64,000 nt of DNA from Roseovarius sp. (lineage in GTDB: Bacteria > Pseudomonadota > Alphaproteobacteria > Rhodobacterales > Rhodobacteraceae): contig JAOSKR010000004.1 of the NCBI GenBank assembly GCA_027493545.1, forward strand, positions 372,001 to 436,000, read 5' to 3'. Position 1 is the first letter of the stretch. Every line of letters starts with the position of its first letter. Below, one piece after another: positions 30,077 to 39,517 of the stretch. Under the pieces are notes generated by a model. That model saw only the letters and a program-made list of their open reading frames with translations. It did no database searches and was not told the DNA's origin. Made by a program: the position numbers and the translations under genes.

Positions 30077-30922
30077 TCAGAGCCCGTGGCTGCGGTCGTA
30101 ACCGTTCACCGGCGGGCTCTCCCACCGACCGAGCGCGCCGTCCCGCGGCTGGAACACCTCGACCAGCAGCGGATGGCAGGCCGCCGCGTCGCTCGAATGC
30201 TCGGCGGAGCAATCGCCGCCCGGGCAGGCCGAAAGCGCGCCCAAGACGTCGATCTCGGCGAAGAATTCCAGGTAATCACCGGGGCGCACCGGGCTTGCCT
30301 TCATGAAATACTGCCCGGTGTCGCGGGTGAAGCCGGTGCACATGAAGACGTTGAGCACGTCGTGCACATGACCCTCGGCCTCGGCCAGCGGCATGCCCAG
30401 CGTGTCGGCCAGCGCCCGGGTGAGGTTGGAATGGCAGCAATGATGATACTGCGTGCCCTTGAGAAGGTTGCCGGTATAGGGATCGCAGCGGGTGCCGATC
30501 ACATCGTGCACCGCGCCGCCGAACTGGTCGATCCCGTACCAGCCGAGCGTGTCGTCAACGATCGTCGCCATCGGCCGCAGATGGGGGAACGCCGACCACA
30601 TCCGCGCCCCGGTACCCAGATGCGAGCCATGAAGCGCCCGGGTCTTGCCGGAATAGAACCGTTCGGAAAGGTCGTGGGCGTTCCACAGGTTGAGATCGCC
30701 CACCTGCGGCCCCTCGACGCTGGTGATGCGAAAGAACTGCCCGGCGTCAGCGCGAAAGGTGGCGGCCTCGCGCGGGGCGACGACCGCCTCCGCGACCTTG
30801 CGGGCACCTTCGCGGGCGGCGGCGTAAAGCGCCAGATCGGGCGCGGGCAACGTTTCGGTCGGGTAGCAGATCACCGGCGCCACGGCGCGGCGCGCCTCGG
30901 CATCATCTGGTATCGTGGTCAT
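30077..30922 (-). CDS. DUF1989 / urea carboxylase-associated family protein
   Basis: A 281-residue protein with the family pattern GQFFRITSVEGPQVGDLNLWNAHDLSERFYSGKTRALHGSHLGTGARMWS, then GTRCDPYTGNLLKGTQYHHCCHSNL and GHVHDVLNVFMCTGFTRDTGQYFMKASPVRPGDYLEFFAEIDVL. The Cys/His-rich centre suggests a metal site. Relatives lie in urea carboxylase and guanidine-related operons and may act on carboxyguanidine-type compounds. Here the neighbour is ornithine decarboxylase, hinting at nitrogen-rich amine metabolism, but that is inference. Confidence 0.85.
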   Translation of the reverse strand: MTTIPDDAEARRAVAPVICYPTETLPAPDLALYAAAREGARKVAEAVVAPREAATFRADAGQFFRITSVEGPQVGDLNLWNAHDLSERFYSGKTRALHGSHLGTGARMWSAFPHLRPMATIVDDTLGWYGIDQFGGAVHDVIGTRCDPYTGNLLKGTQYHHCCHSNLTRALADTLGMPLAEAEGHVHDVLNVFMCTGFTRDTGQYFMKASPVRPGDYLEFFAEIDVLGALSACPGGDCSAEHSSDAAACHPLLVEVFQPRDGALGRWESPPVNGYDRSHGL

Positions 30923-30988
30923 CCCGGGGCCTCTCGTTTCGGCGGTTGCCCGAGAGTGCCCCGAAATGCCCGTTGACGAAACCCGGTT

Positions 30989-32161
30989 TCAGATCACCAC
31001 AACGTCGAGCGGCGGAAACCCGTTGAAGCCGACGCTGGCATACGACGAGGTGTAGGCGCCGCAGGCGCGGATCGCCACCCGGTCGCCGGCCCGCAGGCCC
31101 AGCGGCAGATCGACCATCCGGCGCTCATAGAGCACATCGGCGCTGTCGCAGCTCGGCCCGGCCAGGATGCAGGGCCCGGTGCGCTCATGGTCGCGGTCGG
31201 TGACGAACTGGTAGCGGATCGCCTCGTCCATGGTTTCGGCCAGCCCGGAGAACTTGCCGATGTCGAGATAGACCCAGCGGTGCAGATCGTCGGAGGACTT
31301 GCGCGACACCAGCAGGACCTCGGCCGCGATCATCCCGGCCTCTGCCACCAGCCCGCGGCCCGGCTCGGCCATGATCCGCGGCACCTGGCCGAATCGCTCG
31401 GCGATGAGTTCCATCACTCGGCCGGCGTAAAGCTCGGGCGCGTCGATCTCCTCGCCGTAGAAGGCGGGAAAGCCGCCGCCGATGTTGAGGAGATCAAGCG
31501 CGAAGCCGGCATCAATGGCGGCGTGCCACGTCTCGGCGATCCGGTCCAGCACCGGCGCCCACATTTCCGCCCGTCGGGTCTGGCTGCCGACATGAAACGA
31601 CAGCCCGACGGGTTTCAGTCCCAGCTCCGCCGCCTGCGCCAGCAGCCCGATCGCCTGCTCGTGCGAGCAGCCGAACTTGCGCGAGAGCGGCCAGTCGGCG
31701 GGCGACGCATCGACCAGCAGCCGGATATAGACCTCGGCCCCCGGCGCGTGCTCGGCGATCTTGGCGATCTCCTCCTCGGCGTCAGCGGCATAGAGGCGGA
31801 TGCCCGCGCCATGCGCAAAGGCGATGTCGGACGGCCGCTTGACGGTGTTGCCAAAGGAAATCCGCCCGGGCGCCGCGCCCTGGGCAAGGCAGAGCTCGAT
31901 CTCGGCGCGGCTGGCGGCATCAAATCCCGAGCCCGCCCGCACCAGCGCCTCGATGATTTCGGGGGCCGGATTGGCCTTGACGGCATAGTGGATGCGCGCC
32001 CGGCCCAGCCCCTGCGCCAGCGCCGCATAGTGGCGCGTCACCGCCTCGGCATCCAGCACCAGGGTTGGGCGCTCGAACCGGGTGGTTTGCAGGAATGCTT
32101 CGAGGCGCGAATGAGAATCGACTGCGACGCCGCCCGAAGGGCCGGCCACGTATGCGTTCAT
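30989..32161 (-). CDS. ornithine/lysine-type PLP decarboxylase (fold III)
   Basis: Alanine-racemase-fold decarboxylase of 390 residues, converting ornithine to putrescine in related alphaproteobacterial enzymes. The PLP lysine is Lys62 in HYAVKANPAP, followed by FDAASRAEIELCL, SFHVGSQT, NIGGGFPA, EPGRGLVAEAG and the active-site GPSCDSADVL. Start at MNAYVAG (32161) has GGAG 6 bases upstream; the ATG two codons earlier overlaps that site. Substrate (ornithine, lysine or both) is not resolved by sequence. Confidence 0.88.
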   Translation of the reverse strand: MNAYVAGPSGGVAVDSHSRLEAFLQTTRFERPTLVLDAEAVTRHYAALAQGLGRARIHYAVKANPAPEIIEALVRAGSGFDAASRAEIELCLAQGAAPGRISFGNTVKRPSDIAFAHGAGIRLYAADAEEEIAKIAEHAPGAEVYIRLLVDASPADWPLSRKFGCSHEQAIGLLAQAAELGLKPVGLSFHVGSQTRRAEMWAPVLDRIAETWHAAIDAGFALDLLNIGGGFPAFYGEEIDAPELYAGRVMELIAERFGQVPRIMAEPGRGLVAEAGMIAAEVLLVSRKSSDDLHRWVYLDIGKFSGLAETMDEAIRYQFVTDRDHERTGPCILAGPSCDSADVLYERRMVDLPLGLRAGDRVAIRACGAYTSSYASVGFNGFPPLDVVVI

Positions 32162-32403
32162 GGTCATCTCCAAATAGACTGGCCCCACCGGGGCACGAGG
32201 TTCAGTTCAGAGACGTTACCGTCGCTACGTAACCGAAGGGGAAACCCCTGTGACAGAGGCGCGTGCGTTGGCGTCTTGAATCGCGCATATGCGTCCGATC
32301 GCGCATCATCTCAAGAAAAAAATCGCGTGCCTCGAAAATATTTCGCCCCGTTCCGGCAATCGCGTCACAGGCGGGCGGCAAGCGGCCGGCGCGCGGGGCA
32401 ATC

Positions 32404-32599
32404 TCAGCCCTGGCGATGGCCCGGATCGAGGCAGGTTCTCGGCGGCTCTGCCTCCCCCGCCGGGGGCCGTTGCCCCGCAACTCGCACAGCGCCAGCCCGC
32501 GCCCCGCCGGTCCCGGCGCCAGCGGCAGGCACGGGTGCGGCGGTTGCCGAAAACGAGAACCAGCACGAAGGCAAGGACAAGCCCGGCGACGACGATCAT
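32404..32599 (-). CDS. small membrane-anchored Cys-pair protein (frame broken)
   Basis: Starts MIVVAGLVLAFVLVLVFGNRRTRACRWRRDRRGAGWRCASCGATAPGG: one N-terminal helix, then Cys pairs of a possible zinc ribbon. One surplus base in C5 at 32454-32458 hides the natural end. Removing it gives ...GGEAEPPRTCLDPGHRQG and a stop at 32404, restoring a further conserved Cys. Similar short proteins precede sdhB in related genomes. Function unknown; it is about 45 bases downstream of sdhB in the transcription direction. Confidence 0.6.
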
Positions 32600-32645
32600 C
32601 TCCCGCGCGCGTCCCCTTGCACCCCGCCGCGCCGCCCGGCTGCGC

Positions 32646-33425
32646 TCAGACCGTCCGGTCCAGCATCATCTTCTTGATCTCGGCGATGGCCAGGGCCGGA
32701 TTCAGGCCCTTGGGGCAGGTCTTGGTGCAGTTCATGATGGTGTGGCAGCGGTAGAGCTTGAAGGGGTCTTCCAGATCGTCCAGCCGCTCGCCGGTGGCCT
32801 CGTCGCGGCTGTCGATCAGCCAGCGATAGGCGTGCAGCAGCGCCGCCGGGCCCAGATACTTGTCGCCGTTCCACCAGTAGCTCGGACAGGCGGTCGAGCA
32901 GCACGCACACATCACGCACTCATAGAGCCCGTCGAGCTTTTCGCGGTCCTCGATCGACTGCTTCCATTCCTTGGCGGGCGTGTTCGACTTGGTCTCGAGC
33001 CAGGGCATGATGCTGGCGTGCTGGGCGTAGAAATGCGTCAGATCCGGGATCAGGTCCTTGACCACCGGCATGTGCGGCAGCGGGTAGATCTTCACGTCGC
33101 CCTTGATCTCGTCCATGCCATAGATACAGGCCAGCGTGTTGATGCCGTCGATGTTCATCGCGCACGAGCCGCAAATCCCCTCGCGGCAGGAGCGGCGGAA
33201 GGTCAGCGTCGGGTCGATCTCGGTCTTGATCTTGATCAGCGCGTCCAGCACCATCGGCCCGCAGTCGTCCATGTCGACGAAATAGGTGTCGACGCGCGGG
33301 TTCTGGCCGTCATCGGGGTTCCAGCGGTAGATCTGCACCTTGCGCACGTTCCTGGCGCCGTCGGGCCTGGGCCAGGTCTTGCCGGTGCGGATGCGGGAAT
33401 TTTTCGGCAGTGCCAGTTGGACCAT
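32646..33425 (-). CDS. sdhB: succinate dehydrogenase iron-sulfur subunit
   Basis: A 259-residue subunit carrying the three Fe-S clusters of complex II: [2Fe-2S] at [16 protein letters not shown], [4Fe-4S] at [17 protein letters not shown] and [3Fe-4S] at [17 protein letters not shown]. It passes electrons from SdhA to ubiquinone. The open frame runs upstream into the sulfotransferase-like gene, but AGGAGG immediately before the ATG at 33425 ([18 protein letters not shown]) sets the start. Last sdh gene of the minus-strand operon. Confidence 0.97.
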   Translation of the reverse strand: MVQLALPKNSRIRTGKTWPRPDGARNVRKVQIYRWNPDDGQNPRVDTYFVDMDDCGPMVLDALIKIKTEIDPTLTFRRSCREGICGSCAMNIDGINTLACIYGMDEIKGDVKIYPLPHMPVVKDLIPDLTHFYAQHASIMPWLETKSNTPAKEWKQSIEDREKLDGLYECVMCACCSTACPSYWWNGDKYLGPAALLHAYRWLIDSRDEATGERLDDLEDPFKLYRCHTIMNCTKTCPKGLNPALAIAEIKKMMLDRTV

Positions 33426-33426
33426 G

Positions 33427-34322
33427 TCAATTCCTCCTGAGGGTTTGCGCGGGCGCGTCGCCGCGCGCCGAAAGCGTGGGTGGGATGGCCGCCGGCGGCG
33501 GGGGCGGCGGCCAATTGGACGAGCCGCGCGGCGTCGTTCCGCAAAGACCAGGGCGAGGCGGTCACGGAACCGCGCATCCTGCGCGACAAGCCACAGAACG
33601 ATGCGGTATTCGGGATCGCCTTGCATGTCGCGCCAGCGCTCGGCGGTGCGCAGATCCGCACCGGTTGCGGCAGTATCGGCAAAGGACGAACCGTTGCCAT
33701 AGCCCTGCACCTCGCCCAGGCTGTCGTCGCGGGTCGCGAACCCCAGCCGCGCCAGCCGGTCGGCGCGGTAGTCGGGCGAGACATGCCAGTCGTCGTAGCG
33801 GATCGCGATACGGCCGGGCGCGTCCCCGTCCGCTATCAGATCGAGCATTTGCAAGTAGGTCGCCACCGCCCTGAGCACGATCGACACCCTTTGATGTGCC
33901 GCATAGGCGGGGTTGGCCTGCAGCTTCCTGACCAGCGACGCCGCCCAGTTAAGAAAGCCGCGCGCGACGATCACCTCGAAATCGACCGCCGCATCGTCGA
34001 TCCCGGCGGATATGGGCCGCCTGCGCCGCCCCCCCGGCATCACGTCCTCGTAAGACAGGATCAGCGCCGCGCCGTCACCCGCGCGCCGCGCGATGGTGGC
34101 GACATCGGCGTCCGCCCCGGCCACGCGGTGCCCGTCGATTTCGGCCGCGCGGAAGCTCGCGAACGGATCGCGCCCGGGCGTGCAGTTGTTCAAAAAGAGC
34201 GCCCGGCCCCCCGGCGCATTGCGCTGCAGCCAGTTGATCACCGCGTGGTTGCCCGCGCGCCGCAGCCCGAAGACGCGCAGCACCGGACCCGGCGCGATGC
34301 CGAGTTGCGGCCACGCGGTCAT
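33427..34322 (-). CDS. sulfotransferase-like P-loop protein inside the sdh operon (frame broken)
   Basis: A protein of about 295 residues between sdhA and sdhB. It opens [39 protein letters not shown], whose [14 protein letters not shown] resembles the PAPS-binding P-loop of sulfotransferase-fold proteins. [17 protein letters not shown] and [24 protein letters not shown] resemble later sulfotransferase segments. Two surplus bases (near 33531-33536 and C5 at 33500-33504) hide the natural end; corrected, it finishes [13 protein letters not shown] at 33427, one base before sdhB. Substrate and link to complex II are unknown. The fold assignment is tentative. Confidence 0.55.
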
Positions 34323-34388
34323 CGCCGCTCTCCGGGCGGTGCGGCGAGGTCATCGCCGGCGGTTATGGGACGCGCCCCGCGCATCGCC

Positions 34389-36194
34389 TCAGAACGTCCG
34401 TTCCTTCGGCGCGATGACTTTCAGGCTGATGCCGCCCTCCTTCTCGGTGGTCAGCGGGGCCTCGATCACCGGGCGGTAGCTGAGGGCCACCTTGCGGCCG
34501 TCGAGCCGAGCGATGGTGTGCTTGCGCCATTTCTTGTCGTCGCGTTCGGGGTGATCCTCGCTGGCATGGGCGCCGCGGCTTTCCTTGCGCGCCGCGGCAC
34601 TGGCGATGGTGGCCAGCGCGTTGGGCATGAGGTTGGTCAGCTCCAGCGTTTCCATCAGGTCGGTGTTCCAGATCAGCGAGCGGTCGGTGACCTTGAGATC
34701 ACCGAGCTTGGCCGCCACCGCATCCATCCTCTTGACCCCTTCGGCCAGCGTCTTGTCGGTGCGAAAGACCGCGGCGTCCTCCTGCATGGTGCGCTGCATT
34801 TCCTCGCGCAACTCGGCGGTGGGCACCGCCCCGTCCGCGTGACGCAGCGAGTCGAAACGCTCGAGCGCCTTGTCGACCTGGCCGGCATTGGTGGCCGGCA
34901 CCGCGCTCTCGGCATCGACCACCTTGCCGGCGCGGATCGCCGCCGCGCGGCCGAACACCACGAGGTCGATGAGCGAGTTCGAGCCCAGCCGGTTGGCGCC
35001 GTGGACGCTGGCGCAGGCCGCCTCGCCCACCGCCATCAGACCCGTGACCACGGCGTTCGGGTTGTCCTTGGTCGGGTTCAGCACCTCGCCCCAGTAGTTG
35101 GTCGGGATGCCGCCCATGTTGTAGTGTACCGTCGGCAGCACCGGGATCGGCTCCTTGGTCACGTCGACACCGGCAAAGATGCGCGCACTCTCCGAAATGC
35201 CGGGCAGACGCAGATGCAGCGCCTCGGCCGGCAGGTGCGACAGGTTCAGGTGGATGTGGTCGCCCTTGGGCCCGACGCCACGGCCCTCGCGGATTTCGAT
35301 CGTCATCGAGCGGCTGACGTAGTCGCGCGGCGCCAGGTCCTTGTAGGTCGGCGCGTAGCGCTCCATGAACCGCTCGCCCTCGGAGTTGGTCAGATAGCCC
35401 CCTTCGCCGCGCGCGCCCTCGGTGATCAGGCAGCCGGCGCCGTAGATGCCGGTGGGGTGGAACTGCACGAATTCCATGTCCTGAAGCGGCAGGCCCGCGC
35501 GCGCCACCATGCCGCCGCCGTCGCCGGTGCAGGTGTGTGCCGAGGTGGCGGAGAAATAGGCCCGGCCGTAGCCGCCCGTGGCCAGCACCACGGTCTTGGC
35601 GTTGAAGACATGGATGGTGCCGTCGTCGAGCTTCCAGCATACCACGCCGGTGCAGGCGCCGTCGTCGCTCATCATCAGGTCGATGGCGAAATACTCGATG
35701 TAGAACTCGGCCTTCTGCTTGACGCTCTGGCCGTAGAGCGTGTGCAGGATGGCGTGCCCGGTGCGGTCGGCGGCGGCGCAGGTGCGCTGCACCGGCGGGC
35801 CCTCGCCAAACTCGGTGGTGTGCCCGCCGAAAGGACGCTGATAGATCTTGCCGTCCTCGGTGCGCGAGAACGGCACCCCGTAATGCTCCAGTTCGTAAAC
35901 TGCCTTGGGCGCCTCGCGGGCGAGATATTCCATCGCGTCGGTGTCGCCCAGCCAGTCGCTGCCCTTGACGGTGTCGTACATGTGCCACTGCCAGCTGTCG
36001 GGCCCCATGTTGCCCAAGCTGGCGGCAATGCCGCCCTGCGCTGCCACGGTGTGGCTGCGGGTGGGAAACACCTTGGTCACGCAGGCGGTGCGCAGACCCT
36101 GCTCGGCCATGCCCAGCGTCGCCCTGAGACCGGCACCGCCGGCGCCGACAACGACGACATCATAATCATGGGTTTCGTATTCGTAAGCAGCCAT
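34389..36194 (-). CDS. sdhA: succinate dehydrogenase flavoprotein subunit
   Basis: A 601-residue catalytic subunit oxidising succinate to fumarate. FAD-binding [17 protein letters not shown] at the N-terminus, the covalent-FAD His in [11 protein letters not shown], the substrate-site region [30 protein letters not shown] and [13 protein letters not shown] are all complete. It sits between sdhD and the sulfotransferase-like gene. Confidence 0.98.
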   Translation of the reverse strand: MAAYEYETHDYDVVVVGAGGAGLRATLGMAEQGLRTACVTKVFPTRSHTVAAQGGIAASLGNMGPDSWQWHMYDTVKGSDWLGDTDAMEYLAREAPKAVYELEHYGVPFSRTEDGKIYQRPFGGHTTEFGEGPPVQRTCAAADRTGHAILHTLYGQSVKQKAEFYIEYFAIDLMMSDDGACTGVVCWKLDDGTIHVFNAKTVVLATGGYGRAYFSATSAHTCTGDGGGMVARAGLPLQDMEFVQFHPTGIYGAGCLITEGARGEGGYLTNSEGERFMERYAPTYKDLAPRDYVSRSMTIEIREGRGVGPKGDHIHLNLSHLPAEALHLRLPGISESARIFAGVDVTKEPIPVLPTVHYNMGGIPTNYWGEVLNPTKDNPNAVVTGLMAVGEAACASVHGANRLGSNSLIDLVVFGRAAAIRAGKVVDAESAVPATNAGQVDKALERFDSLRHADGAVPTAELREEMQRTMQEDAAVFRTDKTLAEGVKRMDAVAAKLGDLKVTDRSLIWNTDLMETLELTNLMPNALATIASAAARKESRGAHASEDHPERDDKKWRKHTIARLDGRKVALSYRPVIEAPLTTEKEGGISLKVIAPKERTF

Positions 36195-36236
36195 CGGTCG
36201 AGTACTCCGCGTCAGTCGTCGTCAATCGGTTGTCGG

Positions 36237-36608
36237 TCAGAAGGCGATCCGGCCCAGGGCAAAGAGCCCCGTGGCGATCGTGCCGTAGGTCAGGCAGGCC
36301 AGGGCGATGAGCAACAGCTTGCGCGCGGTGCCGCGCGAATAGTCCTCGATCATCACCGTGGCGCCGCTGCGGAAATGGATCATGCCGACAAACAGCACCA
36401 GCCCCGTGAGCAGCGCCATGCCGGGATGCGACAGCCGCGCGATCACCTCGTCATATGAGCCGCCCAGCGTGCGGCCGAAGACATAGATGAAGGTCGGTAC
36501 AATCAGCGCCAGCCCGGCCGCGCTGACGATCATGTGCCAGTGATGTTCCGGCCCGGAACCGGCCGCGCCCTTGCCCTCGGCGCGCTTGCGGGCGGTCAGG
36601 TAACGCAT
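36237..36608 (-). CDS. sdhD: succinate dehydrogenase membrane anchor subunit D
   Basis: A 123-residue membrane anchor with three hydrophobic helices (HMIVSAAGLALIVPTFIYVFG, GMALLTGLVLFVGMIHFRSG, LLLIALACLTYGTIATGLFAL). The start MRYLTARKRAEGKGAAGSG matches alphaproteobacterial SdhD. HFRSG and the following VMIEDY are the conserved heme/quinone-side positions. Lies 14 bases after sdhC. Confidence 0.94.
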   Translation of the reverse strand: MRYLTARKRAEGKGAAGSGPEHHWHMIVSAAGLALIVPTFIYVFGRTLGGSYDEVIARLSHPGMALLTGLVLFVGMIHFRSGATVMIEDYSRGTARKLLLIALACLTYGTIATGLFALGRIAF

Positions 36609-36622
36609 GTTCCCCTCCCCTC

Positions 36623-37006
36623 TCAGACGATGACGATGGTGATGACGGTCAGCACGACCGAACCGATGACGCAGACCCAGCCCAGCCCTTCGGCGGTGGG
36701 CAGGTCGAGCCCCCGGCCGGCATCGAAATAGAGATGCCTGAGCCCCGCGAGATAGTGATACCAGATCGCCCAGAGCGACAGCGTCAGCACCAGATCGCCG
36801 AACCACGAGGTCAGCACCGCGTCGGCGGTGGCGAAATATTCCGGCCCCACCGAGGCGGCCAGGAGCCACCACACGATCAGGACCGCCGCGACGATGAGCG
36901 AGTTGCCGCTGATCCGGGTCAGGATCGAGCTGATCGAGGTCATCTGCGGACGATAGATCGTCAGGTGGGGTGAAAGCGGGCGCTCGCCCCTGTTCACGTC
37001 TGCCAT
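36623..37006 (-). CDS. sdhC: succinate dehydrogenase cytochrome b556 subunit
   Basis: A 127-residue anchor with the SdhC signature RPLSPHLTIYRPQMTSISSILTRISG (quinone-site Ser/Arg) and the heme-ligand region HYLAGLRHLYFDAG, plus three membrane helices. It is the first gene of sdhC-sdhD-sdhA-x-sdhB. The 370 bp upstream hold three copies of a TGTGATCAC-type palindrome. Confidence 0.96.
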   Translation of the reverse strand: MADVNRGERPLSPHLTIYRPQMTSISSILTRISGNSLIVAAVLIVWWLLAASVGPEYFATADAVLTSWFGDLVLTLSLWAIWYHYLAGLRHLYFDAGRGLDLPTAEGLGWVCVIGSVVLTVITIVIV

Positions 37007-37188
37007 GGAATAGGCTCCCTTCGTTGCTGCGCCGGGCGCGCGGCGGGCACGCCGCCCGGTGTGGTCGCGAGGCGGTGCGGCGGTCCGTCGGCCACGCGGC
37101 CCCTTTGTGATCCTTTTTAGCCGCCATGTCACGGGTTCAAAGCCGGAAATCCGCCCCCCGGCAGGCATATCGTCGCATTTCGATGCAA

Positions 37189-37218
37189 TGTGATCACGCT
37201 CATTTCCATGTGATCACA
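37189..37218. promoter_or_regulatory. paired TGTGATCAC(A/G) palindromes upstream of sdhC
   Basis: TGTGATCACG at 37189-37198 and the perfect palindrome TGTGATCACA at 37209-37218 have centres 20 bp apart, about two helical turns, so dimers could bind the same DNA face. They lie about 185-212 bp upstream of the sdhC start codon. The whole 37007-37377 stretch has no gene. It also contains a weak half-like site (ATGGTCACAT near 37276). The same motif pair precedes sucC. Confidence 0.65.
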
Positions 37219-37322
37219 CAAATCGCGAGACGGATCCGATCGCCGACAGGACGCCACCATCGCACCGCGTGGCGACATGGTCACATATCCGCTCGGGCGG
37301 GGCAATCCTCGCCATTCCGGAT

Positions 37323-37332
37323 TGTGATCACA
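37323..37332. promoter_or_regulatory. third TGTGATCACA palindrome upstream of sdhC
   Basis: A further perfect TGTGATCACA (within ATTGTGATCACATC), about 320 bp upstream of sdhC and 45 bp downstream of the mch stop codon. It has the same core as the pair at 37189-37218 and as the two sites ahead of sucC. Its distance suggests an auxiliary operator. Confidence 0.55.
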
Positions 37333-37377
37333 TCCCTCCTGACCGATTCCACGGACGCGGCCCCCGCCGCAGACCGC

Positions 37378-38409
37378 CTAGACCGGCACCAGCGCCCAGT
37401 AATCGAGATCGAGCAGCACCTCGGGCAGGTACCGGCCATCCTCGCCTTTCAGCGCGAAGGGTGCGCCGCCCTTGGTGGCCACCAGCCGCAGCCGCAGCGC
37501 ACCCACCCCCGGCGAGGCGGTTTCGGCCTTGTCCAGCACCTCCGACCAGGCGCGCACGGTGTCGCCGGCAAAACAGGGGTTGGCGTGCGCGCCGCCATTG
37601 AGCCCCGCCACCAGCTGGACGTTGGCGAGCCCGTTGAAGCTCAGCGCGCGCGCCAGCGAGATCACGTGCCCGCCATAGATCAGCCGCCGGCCATCCTCGC
37701 GCAGGCTGGCGTCGAAATGCACCTTGGCGGTGTTCTGCCACAGTCGCGTGGCGATCATGTGCTCGGCCTCCTCGACAGTGACGCCGTCGACATGGTCGAT
37801 CCGCTCGCCCGCCGCGTAGTCACCCCAGCGGTGCGGCTCGCCGGCCAGCGCGAAATCGTAGCCGGTGAAATCGAGCCCCTCGGGCACCGCCAGATCGCTG
37901 GCCGCCAGCGCCGGTTTCAGGTCGGGAATCGCGGTCTTGGGCGCCGGCGCCGCCGCGTCGCGCTTGCGCACCATCACCCAGCGCACATAGCTCAGCACCG
38001 TCTCGCCGCGCTGATTGAGCCCCTGCGTGCGCACCCAGACCACGCCCGACTTGCCGTTCGAGTTCTGCTTGAGCCCGATCACCTCGGACACCGCGCGCAG
38101 CGTATCGCCGGGCCAGACCGGGCGCAGCCAGCGCCCCTCGGCGTAGCCCAGATTGGCCACCGCGTTGAGCGAGATGTCGGGCACGGTCTTGCCGAAGACC
38201 AGATGAAACGCCGCCCAGTCATCGACCGGCGCCGCCGGCAGCCCGCTGGCGCGGGCGAACTCGTCCGACGAATTGAGCGCGTGCCGGGCCGGGTAGAGCG
38301 CGTGATAGAGCGCGCGCTCCCCTCCCGACACGGTGCGCGGCACCGCGTGGACGATGGTTTCGCCCAGCCGGTAATCCTCGAAAAAGCGGCCCGGATCGGT
38401 CTTGGCCAT
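37378..38409 (-). CDS. mch: mesaconyl-CoA hydratase
   Basis: Reversible hydration of mesaconyl-CoA to beta-methylmalyl-CoA in the ethylmalonyl-CoA pathway of acetate assimilation. 343 residues, exactly the family length, as a tandem MaoC-like (hotdog) protein. It starts MAKTDPGRFFEDYRLGETIVHAVPRTVSGGERALYHALYPARHALNSSDEFA, with the second hotdog around YDFALAGEPHRWGDYAAGERIDHVDGVTVEEAEHM. As read, the frame is also open upstream through the DUF1737 gene, but that fusion comes from a surplus base. mcl2 and sdh flank it as in Rhodobacter. Confidence 0.93.
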   Translation of the reverse strand: MAKTDPGRFFEDYRLGETIVHAVPRTVSGGERALYHALYPARHALNSSDEFARASGLPAAPVDDWAAFHLVFGKTVPDISLNAVANLGYAEGRWLRPVWPGDTLRAVSEVIGLKQNSNGKSGVVWVRTQGLNQRGETVLSYVRWVMVRKRDAAAPAPKTAIPDLKPALAASDLAVPEGLDFTGYDFALAGEPHRWGDYAAGERIDHVDGVTVEEAEHMIATRLWQNTAKVHFDASLREDGRRLIYGGHVISLARALSFNGLANVQLVAGLNGGAHANPCFAGDTVRAWSEVLDKAETASPGVGALRLRLVATKGGAPFALKGEDGRYLPEVLLDLDYWALVPV

Positions 38410-38411
38410 GA

Positions 38412-38613
38412 TCACTGCCCCCAGTTCGATGTCGCGGCTGTAGCTGCCCTCGACCTCTTTCACCACCGCCTGGCCGCAGCGCATCACGCCGTTGGCGCTG
38501 TCAAAGGCGTAGGTCGGCGGGCCATGAAGCTCCCAGCCACTGTTCAGCGCTGCGCTCACCCGGTGGCAGAAGGCGGAATTGTCGTCGCCGGTCAGGAATC
38601 GATAGAGCTTCAT
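38412..38613 (-). CDS. DUF1737 family protein (frame broken at its end)
   Basis: A 66-residue protein, MKLYRFLTGDDNSAFCHRVSAALNSGWELHGPPTYAFDSANGVMRCGQAVVKEVEG..., typical of DUF1737. As read it runs into mch. Removing one C from C5 at 38418-38422 gives ...RDIELGQ and a stop at 38412, three bases before the mch ATG. Its conserved place beside mch suggests a role in the same pathway, but none is known. Confidence 0.8.
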
Positions 38614-38647
38614 TGCCGCCACCCAAGGATCGGATTGCCCGGCCGTG

Positions 38648-39517
38648 TCATCGGCCTTGCGCCTCCATCCCGGCGATCGCATCGGCCCTTGCCAGGATGC
38701 GCCGCGCCGCCACAACGTGCAGGTTCTCGACGATCTGCCCGTCGACCACCGCGACGCCCTGCCCCGCAGCCTGGCTTTCCTCGAAGGCGGCGATATGGCG
38801 GCGGGCCAGCTCGATCTCCTCGGGCGCCGGGGCAAAGGCGGCATTTGCAATGTCGATCTGCGCCGGATGGATCAGCGTCTTGCCCTCAAAGCCGAGATCC
38901 CGGCCCTGCGCACATTCGGCCCTGAGCCCCTCCTCGTCGCGGAAACGGTTGTAGACCCCGTCGATCGCCACCACGCCGCGGGCGGCGCGGGCGGCCAGGA
39001 CGATGGTCTGCAGCGCGCCCATGAGCGGCAGCCGGTCGGGACGCGCGCGGCAACCCAGGTCCTTGGCCAGGTCGTTGGTGCCGGCCACCAGTCCCGTCAC
39101 CCGGCCGTGCGCGGCAATCGCGCGGGCCTCGAAAATGCTCGCCGGGGTCTCCATCATCACCCAGACCGGCATTTCGGACGGCAACAGGTCGGCCAGCGCG
39201 TCGACATCGGTGGGGCTGTTCACCTTGGGCAGCAGGATCGCGTCGGCGCCTGCGCCGCGCAGGACGCGCACGTCGTCATTGCCCCACGGCGTGGTCAGCG
39301 CGTTGATCCGCAGGACTTTCGTGCGCCGGCCATAGCCGCCGTCGGCAAGCGCTCGCGCCAGCGTCTCGCGCGCCTCCGCCTTGGCCTCGGGCGCGACCGC
39401 GTCCTCGAGGTCGAAGAGAATGGCGTCGGCCGCCAGCCCGCGCGCCTTCTCGAGCGCCCGCTGGTTGGAGCCGGGAATATACAGCACCGAGCGGAAGGGT
39501 TGCGTCGTCATCTCCAT
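38648..39517 (-). CDS. mcl2: (3S)-malyl-CoA thioesterase (CitE-like)
   Basis: A 289-residue CitE/HpcH-fold enzyme. Signatures are RSVLYIPGSNQRALEKARGLAADAILFDLEDAVAP (Mg- and CoA-site Asp/Glu), VLRINALTTPWG, VWVMMETPASIFEARAIAA and FEGKTLIHPAQID. It is shorter than malyl-CoA lyase Mcl1 (about 318) and, in position next to mch and mdh, matches Rhodobacter Mcl2, which hydrolyses (S)-malyl-CoA to malate and CoA as the last step of the ethylmalonyl-CoA pathway. Lyase versus thioesterase function is inferred from length and synteny. Confidence 0.85.
   Translation of the reverse strand: MEMTTQPFRSVLYIPGSNQRALEKARGLAADAILFDLEDAVAPEAKAEARETLARALADGGYGRRTKVLRINALTTPWGNDDVRVLRGAGADAILLPKVNSPTDVDALADLLPSEMPVWVMMETPASIFEARAIAAHGRVTGLVAGTNDLAKDLGCRARPDRLPLMGALQTIVLAARAARGVVAIDGVYNRFRDEEGLRAECAQGRDLGFEGKTLIHPAQIDIANAAFAPAPEEIELARRHIAAFEESQAAGQGVAVVDGQIVENLHVVAARRILARADAIAGMEAQGR

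Noticed and set aside
32215..32233. Short inverted repeat GTTAC...GTAAC upstream of the ornithine decarboxylase gene
   Set aside because: Only five bases per arm with a 9-base spacer; too short to distinguish from chance without comparative data.
32646..34322. A single 558-residue protein fusing the sulfotransferase-like part to SdhB
   Set aside because: A consensus AGGAGG plus ATG at 33425 starts a normal-length SdhB, and correcting two homopolymer bases gives the upstream protein its own stop one base before it.
37378..38850. A 490-residue DUF1737-MaoC fusion protein
   Set aside because: Both parts have family-normal starts; removing one C from C5 at 38418 yields a stop between them. The extra upstream residues overlap mcl2 on the same strand and have no homology.
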